This document shows positions 9,595 to 17,799 of a DNA stretch of 51,047 nucleotides, in pieces. The stretch lies in NCBI RefSeq assembly GCF_000614105.1, contig NZ_BAKH01000013.1:1-51047 (forward strand), read 5' to 3'. The translations under genes and the position numbers were made by a program. The first letter of the stretch is position 1. Each line of letters opens with the position of its first letter. This stretch comes from Prevotella micans DSM 21469 = JCM 16134. Its GTDB lineage: Bacteria; Bacteroidota; Bacteroidia; Bacteroidales; Bacteroidaceae. Under the pieces are notes generated by a model. The model was not told the origin of the DNA. It did no database searches and saw only the letters and a list, made by a program, of their open reading frames with translations.

Positions 9595-10458
9595 TTATTC
9601 AATTGCCTCACCCACATTTTCATTCCTACTTTCAACCTCAAACGAATCATCATCGTCTACCGGCACATCTATCGGGGCAGCCGACTCATCATTCTGCATA
9701 ATTTTCTCTTCTGCACTTCTCTTTCTCTGAGCACGACCTTCCCTGTAGCTCGTCCTAAAGTCGAGTGAGGTACGATTCATACGCCTAATAAGAGTTGAAA
9801 TCAACTCCTCATCCTCCGATGCGGCTCGAAGATGGGCCATCTGGACATATAAACAAACGCTTGAAAAGGCACGGTCGGTCTTCGGACGAATCTTCTTCGA
9901 GCTGGGCAATCTATTGTCGGCCAAGTACATTCGTCGAGCCGTACGCAATTCATCGAACTCTCTGTTCACCTCATAAAGTTTGTTCAGCACATAAGCAAGC
10001 CCTAGGTTATTCACATGGCCGGAATGCTTTTCGGCATCCACACGAAGCCCCGCAATAAGCAAACTTTCCGTTTCAGCCGAATTCGACTGCATCCCTCTAT
10101 ATGGTCCAAAAACAACCGCCATTTCCTCGGCCGCCTCACGAATATCCTTGACAGGCGAAAGTTTTTGCGTTCTTATCACACCGAAAACATATCTAATCAG
10201 CCTATCGCGCTCTCTATCTTTCTCGCGCATTTTCGCAGTTAGAGCCGACTCTTTTGTTTCCTTATTGATTTCAATCTCAAGGTCTATGTTAGTCTTCCAT
10301 TCTTTGAGTAATTCTTCGGGCATATCGAGTTTTGCCGCCCCAATCTCACTAACCAGGGCATACTGTGCCTTTTGAAACTGCGCATGTAACGGATTTTCGA
10401 ACATATTGCACCCACCTTTCCCAATTTTCAGGGGATGAATTGAATTATACCTCTTCAT
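9595..10458 (-). CDS. uncharacterised Bacteroidetes protein (DUF6261-like)
   Basis: Up to 287 residues, mostly charged and helical, with no signal peptide or membrane helix and a very acidic tail (VPVDDDDSFEVE). It resembles a Bacteroidetes family of unknown function annotated, from memory, as DUF6261; that assignment is unchecked. Two starts are possible: the first Met (10458) or MFENPLHAQF at residue 19 (10404). A promoter candidate lies upstream at 10531-10561, and its -33 element overlaps the first unit of the 41-bp array. The gene is divergent from the M6 protease. I cannot assign a function. Confidence 0.7.
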   Translation of the reverse strand: MKRYNSIHPLKIGKGGCNMFENPLHAQFQKAQYALVSEIGAAKLDMPEELLKEWKTNIDLEIEINKETKESALTAKMREKDRERDRLIRYVFGVIRTQKLSPVKDIREAAEEMAVVFGPYRGMQSNSAETESLLIAGLRVDAEKHSGHVNNLGLAYVLNKLYEVNREFDELRTARRMYLADNRLPSSKKIRPKTDRAFSSVCLYVQMAHLRAASEDEELISTLIRRMNRTSLDFRTSYREGRAQRKRSAEEKIMQNDESAAPIDVPVDDDDSFEVESRNENVGEAIE

Positions 10459-10530
10459 TTACACCGATATTTTTAAGTATTATCTGAATATTCTATTAAC
10501 GCTCTCTCGTTGTCGAAGTCTTTCCGGATG

Positions 10531-10561
10531 TAAAGATATATTTTTCTACAGAATTATCAAT
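10531..10561 (-). promoter_or_regulatory. putative promoter of the DUF6261-like gene, overlapping the repeat array
   Basis: On the minus strand ATTG (10558-10561), 19 bases and TATCTTTA (10531-10538) match the Bacteroidetes promoter with one mismatch in each box. The -33 element lies inside the first palindromic unit of the adjacent array (10551-10563), so a protein bound there would compete with RNA polymerase. Confidence 0.4.
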
Positions 10562-10850
10562 GCTGACACTAAAAAAATATTTTATATACTCGCATTAATA
10601 ATGCCTATACATAAAACTTATTTTGATAATACGCATTGGCAATGCGTTAACTTATATTTTATTTCCAAGAAGCGCATTAATAATGCCTTAACTTATATTT
10701 TATATTGAGTAGGCGCATTGACAATATCTTAACTTATTTTTTCTCTTAAGTATAAGCATTGATAATGCTCATACTAATATTTTATTTTAATACTGCGCAT
10801 TATTATTGCCTATACTGAAAAAATATTTTTAGTATAGGCATTATAAATTC
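10551..10850. repeat. array 1: eight palindromic cores at exactly 41-bp spacing
   Basis: A 13-bp palindrome related to GCATTAATAATGC begins at 10551, 10592, 10633, 10674, 10715, 10756, 10797 and 10838, with no indel between units. The 28-base linkers are A/T-rich and only partly similar (several contain TTAACTTATATTTTAT or CTATAC). Core variants change on both arms, for example GCATTGGCAATGC and GCATTATTATTGC. No ninth unit is seen on either side. The array fills most of the 584-base gap between the DUF6261-like gene and the M6 protease. I see no gene in this gap. Confidence 0.9.
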
Positions 10851-10984
10851 CTTAGCTATAAAAACATTTATACTAAGAACAATGTATATAAAAACACCTA
10901 GAGGCATCTCAGAACTGAACCCGTAAGCTACCCTAACGTGCTCCTTGCATTGAACCTACATTAACATAAATGCCAGACATTACC

Positions 10985-11016
10985 CTTGGGACTTCATTCT
11001 AAGAGTATTACCTTTG
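10985..11016 (+). promoter_or_regulatory. promoter of the M6 protease
   Basis: CTTG (10985-10988), 20 bases, then TACCTTTG (11009-11016) match the Bacteroidetes promoter. Transcription would start about 20 bases before the ATG at 11043. The repeat array ends about 135 bases upstream. Confidence 0.6.
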
Positions 11017-11042
11017 CGGAAACAATCTTAAAATAAAGAATT

Positions 11043-12866
11043 ATGAGAAAAGGATTACTATTGGCACTATGGCTTTTCGTTTCGATAACAGCCCTTGCTG
11101 TGCCTGCAAAAAGAGTATGGCGCACCATTCAACAGAGCGACGGCTCGGAGATGCAGCTGATGCTTGTCGGTGACGAGCATCTTCACTATTATGTAACCAC
11201 CGACTATGTTCCGGTGGTTGAAGTCAATGGAAGCTATGTCTATGCAACAGCTTCTGAAAACGGAGTCATTGCGTCGGACATTCTAGCACACGACGTTACA
11301 GTACGTTCAGCTAAGGAAGTTTCTGCTTTGAAGAAATTAGGCGACCAAAACGAAGGTTTGCAAAAGGCTTACAGTCGTGCAGTTGTCGAGAATCATCCCC
11401 GCTCAAGAGTTACCCCTATGGGAATCGGAACCCCCAACCCCAATCTGAACGGAGAAAGAAAAGGTCTTGTGATTCTCATTTCATTTGCAGACAACGATTT
11501 CACACTTACGAATCCTAAACAGGAATTCGAAGAAATGTGCAACGTAAAAGGTTATTCCAAAAACGGAGCAGTTGGCTCGGTTCACGATTATTTCTATGAT
11601 TGCAGCAACGGAAAGCTCTCGCTCACTTTCGATGTTGCCGGCCCATTCAAGGCCTCAAAAAATATGGCCTATTATGGTGACAACAACGACGCAAACGTGC
11701 GTGAGCTAATCAAAGAGGCTGTAAAGGCTGCCGACAATTCGGGAGTAGATTTCACCATCTACGACTGGGATAACGATGGATTCGTTGACCAGGTTTACGT
11801 TGTCTATGCAGGTTACGGCCAAGCATCGGGCGCCCCGTCATATACAATTTGGCCTCACGAGAGTACTCTGGGTTACAGGAATGAGTTTGGAATGATTTAT
11901 GATCAAACCATTAAGGTCGACGGTAAACGCGTAAATACCTATGCCTGCGGTTGTGAGCTTCAGGGAACATCCGGTGCAACCTTGGACGGACTGGGAACAC
12001 TCTGCCACGAATTCTCACACTGCCTGGGCTTGCCCGACTTCTACGACACATCAGGCAACTCGGGAAACAAGAACACCAACTACGGCATGTACATCTGGGA
12101 CATTATGGACCAAGGTCCGTATAACGGCAACGGATTCGTTCCACCCGCATACACCGGCTATGAGCGCAACTTCTGTGGCTGGATAGACTATCGTGTGCTC
12201 GACCCCGAAAAACCTTGTAAGGTTACAGGTCTCAAATCAGTAGCTGCAGGCGGAGAGGTTTATCAGATAAAAAACCCCGACAACCCCAACGAATGTTTCC
12301 TCATCGAGAATCGCTATGCAGGAATCAAATGGGATCGTGGACTAGCCAACTACCTCGGCTCATCGTATGGCGGCGGCTTACTCGTTACTCATCTCTATTT
12401 CGTGAAAAGTCGCTGGACAAGCAATACCGTCAATACTGGTAAAGGTATTCAATGCTTCACCCCGGTAATTGCCGACAACGACCCCAACAATCGTTATACT
12501 CATAACAATGGTCACACCTATCTCAACCCATCGGGCGTTGCAGGCGACTTGTTCGGAGTGGGTAGGAACACCGAGTTCACAACTACAACTACACCTGAAC
12601 TCAAATTCCATACACAGCCTCAAAACATGTTTACAGGAGGACTGACTAGAATGAAGAAGCGCGGTGGAGTTTGCGACTTCGTGTGGATGAAGGGTACAAA
12701 GGCCTGGGAAGACGTTACGGATGGAATAGCCGATGTGAATACTGAAGCTGATCAGACAACCGACAACCGAGTTTATAACATAAACGGACAATACGTCGGA
12801 ACTTCACTGGATGGTCTTCAAAAGGGTGTTTACATCCAAAACGGAAAGAAAGTCATCGTTAAATAA
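11043..12866 (+). CDS. secreted M6-family zinc metalloprotease
   Basis: 607 residues. A signal peptide (MRKGLLLALWLFVSITALA) is followed by a region typical of M6 (immune inhibitor A-like) peptidases. The zinc site is HEFSHCLGLPD at residues 322-332 (HExxHxxGxxD), preceded by an Asp-rich DWDNDGFVDQVYVVYAG segment of the kind that binds calcium. The C-terminus (VYNINGQYVG then KGVYIQNGKKVIVK) is the short beta-rich tail seen on many Bacteroidetes secreted proteins. It resembles a type IX sorting domain; export by that route is inferred. It is the first plus-strand protein gene, transcribed alone, and ends at a strong hairpin. Confidence 0.93.
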   Translation: MRKGLLLALWLFVSITALAVPAKRVWRTIQQSDGSEMQLMLVGDEHLHYYVTTDYVPVVEVNGSYVYATASENGVIASDILAHDVTVRSAKEVSALKKLGDQNEGLQKAYSRAVVENHPRSRVTPMGIGTPNPNLNGERKGLVILISFADNDFTLTNPKQEFEEMCNVKGYSKNGAVGSVHDYFYDCSNGKLSLTFDVAGPFKASKNMAYYGDNNDANVRELIKEAVKAADNSGVDFTIYDWDNDGFVDQVYVVYAGYGQASGAPSYTIWPHESTLGYRNEFGMIYDQTIKVDGKRVNTYACGCELQGTSGATLDGLGTLCHEFSHCLGLPDFYDTSGNSGNKNTNYGMYIWDIMDQGPYNGNGFVPPAYTGYERNFCGWIDYRVLDPEKPCKVTGLKSVAAGGEVYQIKNPDNPNECFLIENRYAGIKWDRGLANYLGSSYGGGLLVTHLYFVKSRWTSNTVNTGKGIQCFTPVIADNDPNNRYTHNNGHTYLNPSGVAGDLFGVGRNTEFTTTTTPELKFHTQPQNMFTGGLTRMKKRGGVCDFVWMKGTKAWEDVTDGIADVNTEADQTTDNRVYNINGQYVGTSLDGLQKGVYIQNGKKVIVK

Positions 12867-12882
12867 AGGATTAATTTTTAGA

Positions 12883-13380
12883 TTAGGAGCTGGTGTGTTT
12901 TTCGAGACACACCAGTTTTTTTGTGTATCTATCTTTTCTCTCTGAAAAAACGAAGCATAATGTTTCTGCACTCGTTCTCCAATATTCCCGATACAACCGA
13001 AGCTTTGGGATGAAGGCTTGCGGAGCATGTACGCTAAAGCCCCGACGCTCGTCGGCACATCCGTAAACAACTCTGCCTAGCTGCGCCCAACCAATGGCTC
13101 CGGCACACATAATACAAGGCTCAAGAGTAACATACAGGGTACAGTCTTGCAAATACTTTCCTCCGATTTCATTAGCCGCCATAGTTATGACCTGCATCTC
13201 GGCATGAGCTGTTACATCGTGCAGAGTTTCGGTTAGGTTATGCGCCCGTGCAATGATTCTGTCACGGCACACAATAACAGCTCCCACGGGAATCTCGCCC
13301 TCTGTATAAGCAGTTTCAGCTTCAAGTAGGGCGAGTCGCATATAGTATTCGTCTTTACTCTTTAGTTGCTCTATATTCAT
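12883..13380 (-). CDS. tadA: tRNA-specific adenosine deaminase
   Basis: 165 residues of the cytidine/deoxycytidylate deaminase fold. The zinc and catalytic residues are visible: H59 and E61 in HAEM, and C89/C92 in PCIMC. Family knowledge: TadA converts A34 to inosine in tRNA-Arg(ACG). The last dozen codons run through the hairpin at 12890-12915 that terminates the convergent protease gene, so the C-terminal tail is dictated partly by the terminator. The start lies 8 bases after the stop of yigZ, suggesting one transcript with it. Confidence 0.9.
   Translation of the reverse strand: MNIEQLKSKDEYYMRLALLEAETAYTEGEIPVGAVIVCRDRIIARAHNLTETLHDVTAHAEMQVITMAANEIGGKYLQDCTLYVTLEPCIMCAGAIGWAQLGRVVYGCADERRGFSVHAPQAFIPKLRLYREYWRTSAETLCFVFSERKDRYTKKLVCLEKHTSS
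12890..12922 (+). terminator. intrinsic terminator after the M6 protease, inside the end of tadA
   Basis: A perfect 9-bp stem (12890-12898 with 12907-12915), an 8-base loop and seven T residues follow the protease stop by 23 bases. The same bases encode the final codons of the convergent tadA. Confidence 0.85.
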
Positions 13381-13388
13381 GTTCAGGT

Positions 13389-13982
13389 TTATTTAAAGGA
13401 GAGTTTGTTTAGCCGGTCTCGTAATTCGTGAGCTTTGGTTTGACGAATAGACAGGGTGATTTCACAAGTATTGTCGAATTGCTGGTTAATTATTTTCGGA
13501 TTCATTTCCTTGACGATTCTCATAACGTCGTTCAGAATGGGGTAAGCAAATGTATAGATTATACGTTCTTCGATGAATCGCTCTTCAATAATGGAGTTAG
13601 CGATAGCTAAGGAGGCGGCAGTCTTGTAGGCTGTTATCAGACCGCCGGTGCCGAGGTTTATACCGCCGTAGTATCTGACAACGCAAACGAGGATGTCGGT
13701 TAGTTTACTGCTTTGAATTTGCCCGTAGATAGGTTTACCGGCAGTTGAAGAGGGTTCACCGTCGTCATTGAATCGGAATTGCATATCATAGCCGGTACCA
13801 ATTCGGTAAGCATAGCAACAATGGCGAGCATCATAGAATCGTTTCTTGTAGTTTTTCAGGATGACTGAGATTTCGTCAGTGGTTTCGACATGGTGTGCAA
13901 AGGCGAGGAACTTACTCCGCTTGTTGGAATAGAATCCCTCGCCTATGCTTGTCTCTTTTATAGTTTGATAGGAGTCGGTCAT
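13389..13982 (-). CDS. YigZ/IMPACT family protein
   Basis: 197 residues. The N-terminal domain carries the UPF0029/IMPACT signature RYYGGINLGTGGLITAYKTA at about residues 101-120, preceded by FNDDGEPSSTAGKPI. The C-terminal ferredoxin-like segment matches the YigZ arrangement. The molecular role is not firmly known: human and yeast IMPACT proteins act on GCN2 regulation, and bacterial ones are unassigned. It is upstream of tadA by 8 bases. Its start abuts the 22-bp repeat array, and I could not find a convincing promoter in that array. Confidence 0.9.
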   Translation of the reverse strand: MTDSYQTIKETSIGEGFYSNKRSKFLAFAHHVETTDEISVILKNYKKRFYDARHCCYAYRIGTGYDMQFRFNDDGEPSSTAGKPIYGQIQSSKLTDILVCVVRYYGGINLGTGGLITAYKTAASLAIANSIIEERFIEERIIYTFAYPILNDVMRIVKEMNPKIINQQFDNTCEITLSIRQTKAHELRDRLNKLSFK

Positions 13983-14013
13983 TTACATTTCAACCTTGTC
14001 TTATCTTCTTCAA

Positions 14014-14186
14014 AAAAAGGTACTATCGTTTTGGGCAAAAAGTACTATCGTTTTCATGAAAAAGTACTATCGTTTTTGCCGAAAAGTACTATCGTTTTTG
14101 CTGAAAGGTACTATCGCTTTTACAGAAAGGTACTATCGCTTTTACAGAAAGGTGCTATCGCCTTGCTGGAAAGGATGTTACGCTTT
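14014..14186. repeat. array 3: eight units of exactly 22 bp
   Basis: The octamer TACTATCG (later units TGCTATCG, ATGTTACG) starts at 14021, 14043, 14065, 14087, 14109, 14131, 14153 and 14175, spaced 22 bases without exception. The intervening bases are T-rich then A-rich (CGTTTTTGCCGAAAAG). Two successive units are identical and the last two are decayed. The array occupies nearly all of the 206 bases between the DUF1015 gene (3' end) and yigZ (5' end), so it may lie inside a transcript. Open frames crossing it are repeat translations, not genes. Confidence 0.92.
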
Positions 14187-14188
14187 CT

Positions 14189-15436
14189 TTAGTCTAGCTT
14201 GTGAATAATCAGACCTGAGCGTAGTTTCGGCTCGAACCATGTAGCCTTAGGCGGCATTATTTTTCCACTGTCGGCAATGTCCATGATTTGCTGCATCGAA
14301 ACAGGATAGAGGGCGAGTGCCCAACGCATTTCTCCACTATCAACACGACGCTTCAGTTCGGAGAGCCCGCGCAGTCCGCCAACGAAATCAATACGTTTAT
14401 CAGAGCGGAGGTCGGTGATACCCATCAGTTCATCGAGAATGAGTCGGCTGGAGATATCAACATCAAGCACTCCAATGGGGTCCGCATCGTTGTAGGTTCC
14501 CGGTTTTGCGGTGAGGCTATACCATTGGCCATCGAGATATAGGGAGAACTCATGGAGTTGTTTCGGATGATATTCATTTGTGCCTTTAGCTTCAACAACG
14601 AAGTTCTTTTCGAGTGCTTTCAGGAATTCGGCGCTCGACATCCCGTTGAGATCTTTCACAACACGGTTGTAGTCGAGAATAGTGAGCTGGCTAGCCTGGA
14701 AGCACACGGCCATGAAGTAGTTATACTCTTCGTTGCCCTTATGATTGGGATTCTGCTTTGCTTTTTCTGCTCCAACGAGTGCAGCTGCAGCCGAGCGATG
14801 ATGTCCGTCAGCAATGTAGAGACTGGGCATCTTAGCAAATTCTTCCGTGATAGTTTTGATGTCTTTTTCATCAGAAACAACCCAGAATTGGTGTCTGAAA
14901 CCATCGATGGGGGCAATGAAATCGTATTCGGGCTTCATTGTTGCGTAATGATTCAGAAGGTCGTTGAGTGTTTTGTTGTCAGGATAAGCGAAGAATACCG
15001 GTTCGATGTTAGCATTACATACACGAACATGTTTCATACGGTCTTCTTCCTTATCGCGGCGTGTGAGTTCGTGCTTTTTAATAACTCCGGTCATGTAGTC
15101 ATTCACGAATGCACCTACAACTAAACCGTATTGTGTACGGCCATTCATAGTTTGCGCATAGATATAATATTGTTCCTTATCATCCTGTACGAGCCATCCT
15201 TTATCTTGGAACATCTGGAAATGTTCAGCTGCACTTTCATAAACGCGTGGATCGTATTCACTTGTGCCTTCTTCAAAATTGATTTCGGGCTTGATGATGT
15301 GATAAAGACTCTTTTCGTTTGTACCAGCTTCTACACGTGCTTCATCTGAATCAAGAACGTCGTAGGGACGGCTTTCTACTTGCTCAACCAAGTTTTTCGG
15401 GGGGCGAATACCTTTGAAAGGTTTTATTGTTGCCAT
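14189..15436 (-). CDS. DUF1015 family protein next to serine biosynthesis genes
   Basis: 415 residues with the DUF1015 hallmarks: an opening IKPFKGIRPP, LYHIIKPEI near residue 44, LYIADGHHRSAAA near residue 205 and a C-terminal PKLRSGLIIH. The family's biochemical activity is not established to my knowledge; its DGHHR motif looks like an active or metal site. It stands 107 bases after serA on the same strand, and this serC-serA-DUF1015 order recurs in Bacteroidales, which suggests a link to serine metabolism. A 12-bp hairpin lies in the gap to serA. Confidence 0.9.
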   Translation of the reverse strand: MATIKPFKGIRPPKNLVEQVESRPYDVLDSDEARVEAGTNEKSLYHIIKPEINFEEGTSEYDPRVYESAAEHFQMFQDKGWLVQDDKEQYYIYAQTMNGRTQYGLVVGAFVNDYMTGVIKKHELTRRDKEEDRMKHVRVCNANIEPVFFAYPDNKTLNDLLNHYATMKPEYDFIAPIDGFRHQFWVVSDEKDIKTITEEFAKMPSLYIADGHHRSAAAALVGAEKAKQNPNHKGNEEYNYFMAVCFQASQLTILDYNRVVKDLNGMSSAEFLKALEKNFVVEAKGTNEYHPKQLHEFSLYLDGQWYSLTAKPGTYNDADPIGVLDVDISSRLILDELMGITDLRSDKRIDFVGGLRGLSELKRRVDSGEMRWALALYPVSMQQIMDIADSGKIMPPKATWFEPKLRSGLIIHKLD

Positions 15437-15472
15437 AGTATAAAATAACTAGTTGGTGAATATTCTAAATAT

Positions 15473-15509
15473 GCGGGATGAGAATATGCTTTTGTTCTTC
15501 TCATCCCGC
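15473..15509 (-). other. intercistronic hairpin between serA and the DUF1015 gene
   Basis: A perfect 12-bp inverted repeat (15473-15484 with 15498-15509) with a 13-base loop. No T-run follows on the minus strand, so it may be a partial terminator or an mRNA-stability element rather than a full stop signal. Confidence 0.6.
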
Positions 15510-15543
15510 TCTTCTAAACAATTACTATTCAATTGGAGATTTC

Positions 15544-16461
15544 TTATTTGTTCACTTGGAATCTGGTGTCGCCTTCTGCAAAGAACGAATTTATTTGTTT
15601 TGCAGCTGCAATACCAGCATTCGAGTTAGCCTCGGCTGTCTGGGCGCCCATCTTCTTCGGGGTAGAGAAGTAGCGGCCTTCGAACTTCTTAAATTCCTCA
15701 TCAAGGTCAGGCTTGATATCAGTGATGAACTTGAGGTCTTTACGTTCCGACATAAGCTTAACCAATTCTTCTTCGTTAACCACTTCCTTACGTGCGGTGT
15801 TCACAAGGATACCTTCTTTTGGCATCTGATTCACAGTTCTGTAATCGATACTCTTAATTGTCTCAGGAGTTGCCGGGATGTGTAGAGAAATGATGTCGTT
15901 GGTTTGGAAGAGTTCGTCTTGCGACTTAACCGCGCGAACACCAGCCTGTTCTATAACATCGGCCGGGCAAAATGCATCATAGGCAGAAACTTCCATACCA
16001 AATCCTTTGGCAATGCGAGCTACATTACGTCCAACATTTCCAAAAGCAAGAATACCTAGACGCTTACCTTTGAGTTCAGAACCAGCTTTACCGTTGTAGA
16101 AATTGCGAACGGCATATACAAGCATTCCCATAACCAATTCGGCTACGGCGTTGGAGTTTTGACCTGGGGTATTCTCAACAACAACATTCTTTTCTTTAGC
16201 ATAAGCAGTATCGATAGAGTCGTATCCGGCTCCAGCACGTACAACAATTTTCAGATTCTTTGCTGAGTCAAGTACTGCTGGAGTTATTTTGTCTGAACGA
16301 ACAATCATTGCGTCAGCATCCTTCACAGCTTCCAGAAGCTGTGCATTATCGGTGTATTTCTCCAGCAATACGATTTCGTGACCGGCTGTTGCCAGTTCTT
16401 TCTTTATGTCTTCAACGGCTGCGGGAGCAAAAGGCTTTTCGGTTGCAATTAAAACTTTCAT
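15544..16461 (-). CDS. serA: D-3-phosphoglycerate dehydrogenase, short form without ACT domain
   Basis: 305 residues, much shorter than E. coli SerA because the C-terminal regulatory ACT domain is absent. The NAD-binding Rossmann motif is LGILAFGNVGRNVARIAKGF at about residues 134-153. The catalytic Arg and Glu sit in the expected segments (VNTARKEVVN and KPDLDEEF). Where the classical enzyme has a catalytic His (TPHIG), this protein reads TPKKMGAQT, so Lys replaces His. Lys-type phosphoglycerate dehydrogenases have been described. It performs the first step of serine synthesis from 3-phosphoglycerate and lies 72 bases after serC on the same strand. Confidence 0.92.
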   Translation of the reverse strand: MKVLIATEKPFAPAAVEDIKKELATAGHEIVLLEKYTDNAQLLEAVKDADAMIVRSDKITPAVLDSAKNLKIVVRAGAGYDSIDTAYAKEKNVVVENTPGQNSNAVAELVMGMLVYAVRNFYNGKAGSELKGKRLGILAFGNVGRNVARIAKGFGMEVSAYDAFCPADVIEQAGVRAVKSQDELFQTNDIISLHIPATPETIKSIDYRTVNQMPKEGILVNTARKEVVNEEELVKLMSERKDLKFITDIKPDLDEEFKKFEGRYFSTPKKMGAQTAEANSNAGIAAAKQINSFFAEGDTRFQVNK

Positions 16462-16480
16462 GTTATTTATGGAATTAAGA

Positions 16481-16516
16481 GGAGCCTATATGGTTTTTCA
16501 ATCCCATATAGACTCC
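16481..16516 (-). other. intercistronic hairpin between serC and serA
   Basis: A 13-bp stem with one mismatch (16481-16493 with 16504-16516) and a 10-base loop lies in the 72-base gap. No T-run follows. It probably affects the relative stability or expression of the two cistrons. Confidence 0.55.
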
Positions 16517-16533
16517 ATGTATTGATTATGAAT

Positions 16534-17601
16534 TTAGTGCTTTGCTTCGAATTCTTTCATTGCGTCAATAAGTGCCTGAACGCCTTCGATGGTCTGTGCA
16601 TTGTAGCAGCTGGCACGGAAACCACCAACATCGCGGTGTCCCTTTATGCCGACCATACCTTTGGAAGTAGCAAAATCAAAGAATTCTTGTTGCAGTTCAG
16701 TGTACTCGTCGTTCATTACGAAACAGATATTCATGTAAGAACGATCTTCTTCCTTAACAGTACCGCGGAACAACTTGTTACGGTCGATTTCTCCGTAGAG
16801 CATATCAGCACGCTGCTTAGCAATCTTAGCCATAGCTTCAACTCCGCCATTAGCTTTAACCCAGCGCAGATTTTCCATTGCTGTGTAGATTGGTACAACA
16901 GGAGGAGTGTTAAACATCGAACCCTTGGAAACGTGTGTGCGGTAGTCGAGCATTGTCGGCAGAGGACGGTCAACTTTTCCAAGAGCTTCGTCCTTTACGA
17001 TAACGATTGTAACACCGGCCATTGAAAGGTTCTTCTGTGCCCCTGCGTATATGCAGTCGTACTTAGCAACATCAACCGGACGACTAAAGATATCTGATGA
17101 CATGTCACCAATCATGCGAACTGGTGCATCCAAATCTTTGTGCATTTCAGTACCATAGATAGTGTTGTTGCTTGTTATATGCAGATAGTCAATATCTGTT
17201 GGAATATTGTAGTTCTTCGGAATGTAAGTGAAGTTATCGGCAGCAGAAGATGCGACCTCTACTACTTCACCAAACAGTTTTGCTTCCTTCATTGCTTTCT
17301 TTGCCCAAACACCGGTATTTACGTAACCGGCCTTCTTTTTTAGGAAGTTCATTGGGGCCATGCAGAACTGGAGAGATGCTCCACCTCCAAGGAAAATTAC
17401 AGAATAACCTTCTGGAACGTCCAGAACTTCTTTCACCAAGGCTACAGTCTCATCAACTACTGGTTGAAAGTCTTTTGCTCTGTGGCTGATTTCTGCCAAG
17501 GATAGACCACTACCGTTGAAATCCAAGATTTGATTTGCAGTGTTTTCAATCACTTCACGTGGAAGCATACATGGACCTGCATTAAAATTGTACTTCTTCA
17601 T
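16534..17601 (-). CDS. serC: phosphoserine aminotransferase
   Basis: 355 residues, the normal SerC length. It opens with [16 protein letters not shown]. The PLP-binding Lys lies in [12 protein letters not shown] (about residue 193), with [15 protein letters not shown] upstream and a C-terminal [16 protein letters not shown]. It transfers the amino group from glutamate to 3-phosphohydroxypyruvate, the product of the adjacent serA. First gene of serC-serA-DUF1015. A promoter at 17705-17736 and a 14-bp palindrome in the leader lie upstream. Confidence 0.95.
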   Translation of the reverse strand: MKKYNFNAGPCMLPREVIENTANQILDFNGSGLSLAEISHRAKDFQPVVDETVALVKEVLDVPEGYSVIFLGGGASLQFCMAPMNFLKKKAGYVNTGVWAKKAMKEAKLFGEVVEVASSAADNFTYIPKNYNIPTDIDYLHITSNNTIYGTEMHKDLDAPVRMIGDMSSDIFSRPVDVAKYDCIYAGAQKNLSMAGVTIVIVKDEALGKVDRPLPTMLDYRTHVSKGSMFNTPPVVPIYTAMENLRWVKANGGVEAMAKIAKQRADMLYGEIDRNKLFRGTVKEEDRSYMNICFVMNDEYTELQQEFFDFATSKGMVGIKGHRDVGGFRASCYNAQTIEGVQALIDAMKEFEAKH

Positions 17602-17655
17602 TTGAAATTGTATTTAAGTTAATATCTGGTTTATAGTCAGGAAAACTAACATTGC

Positions 17656-17669
17656 CAGTTCATGAACTG
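17656..17669. promoter_or_regulatory. perfect 14-bp palindrome in the serC leader
   Basis: CAGTTCATGAACTG is a perfect palindrome about 55 bases before the serC start and about 30 bases after the predicted transcription start. It could be an operator for a dimeric regulator. As RNA the hairpin would have almost no loop, so protein binding to DNA is more plausible. Confidence 0.4.
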
Positions 17670-17704
17670 ACGGACGCGAAATTACTCCTTATATTTCGTC
17701 CCTG

Positions 17705-17736
17705 CAAATATTTATACATGTTTTTCAGCGTACAAA
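17705..17736 (-). promoter_or_regulatory. putative promoter of serC-serA
   Basis: On the minus strand TTTG (17733-17736), 20 bases and AATATTTG (17705-17712) fit the Bacteroidetes promoter with one mismatch in the -7 box. The leader to serC would be about 100 bases. Confidence 0.5.
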
Positions 17737-17799
17737 ATATGACAGAAAAGACAGATAATCACGGACAAACAGAGAAACATGGCAGTTTGTGTAAAAGGC

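Noticed and set aside
10551..10850. CRISPR or iteron origin of replication
   Set aside because: Cores are too short and variable for a CRISPR. No replication-initiation gene or DnaA-like box set was seen nearby, so an origin is not supported.
14014..14208. Small plus-strand ORFs of 70-100 residues in the 22-bp array
   Set aside because: Their peptides are direct repeats of the 22-mer translated in shifting frames.
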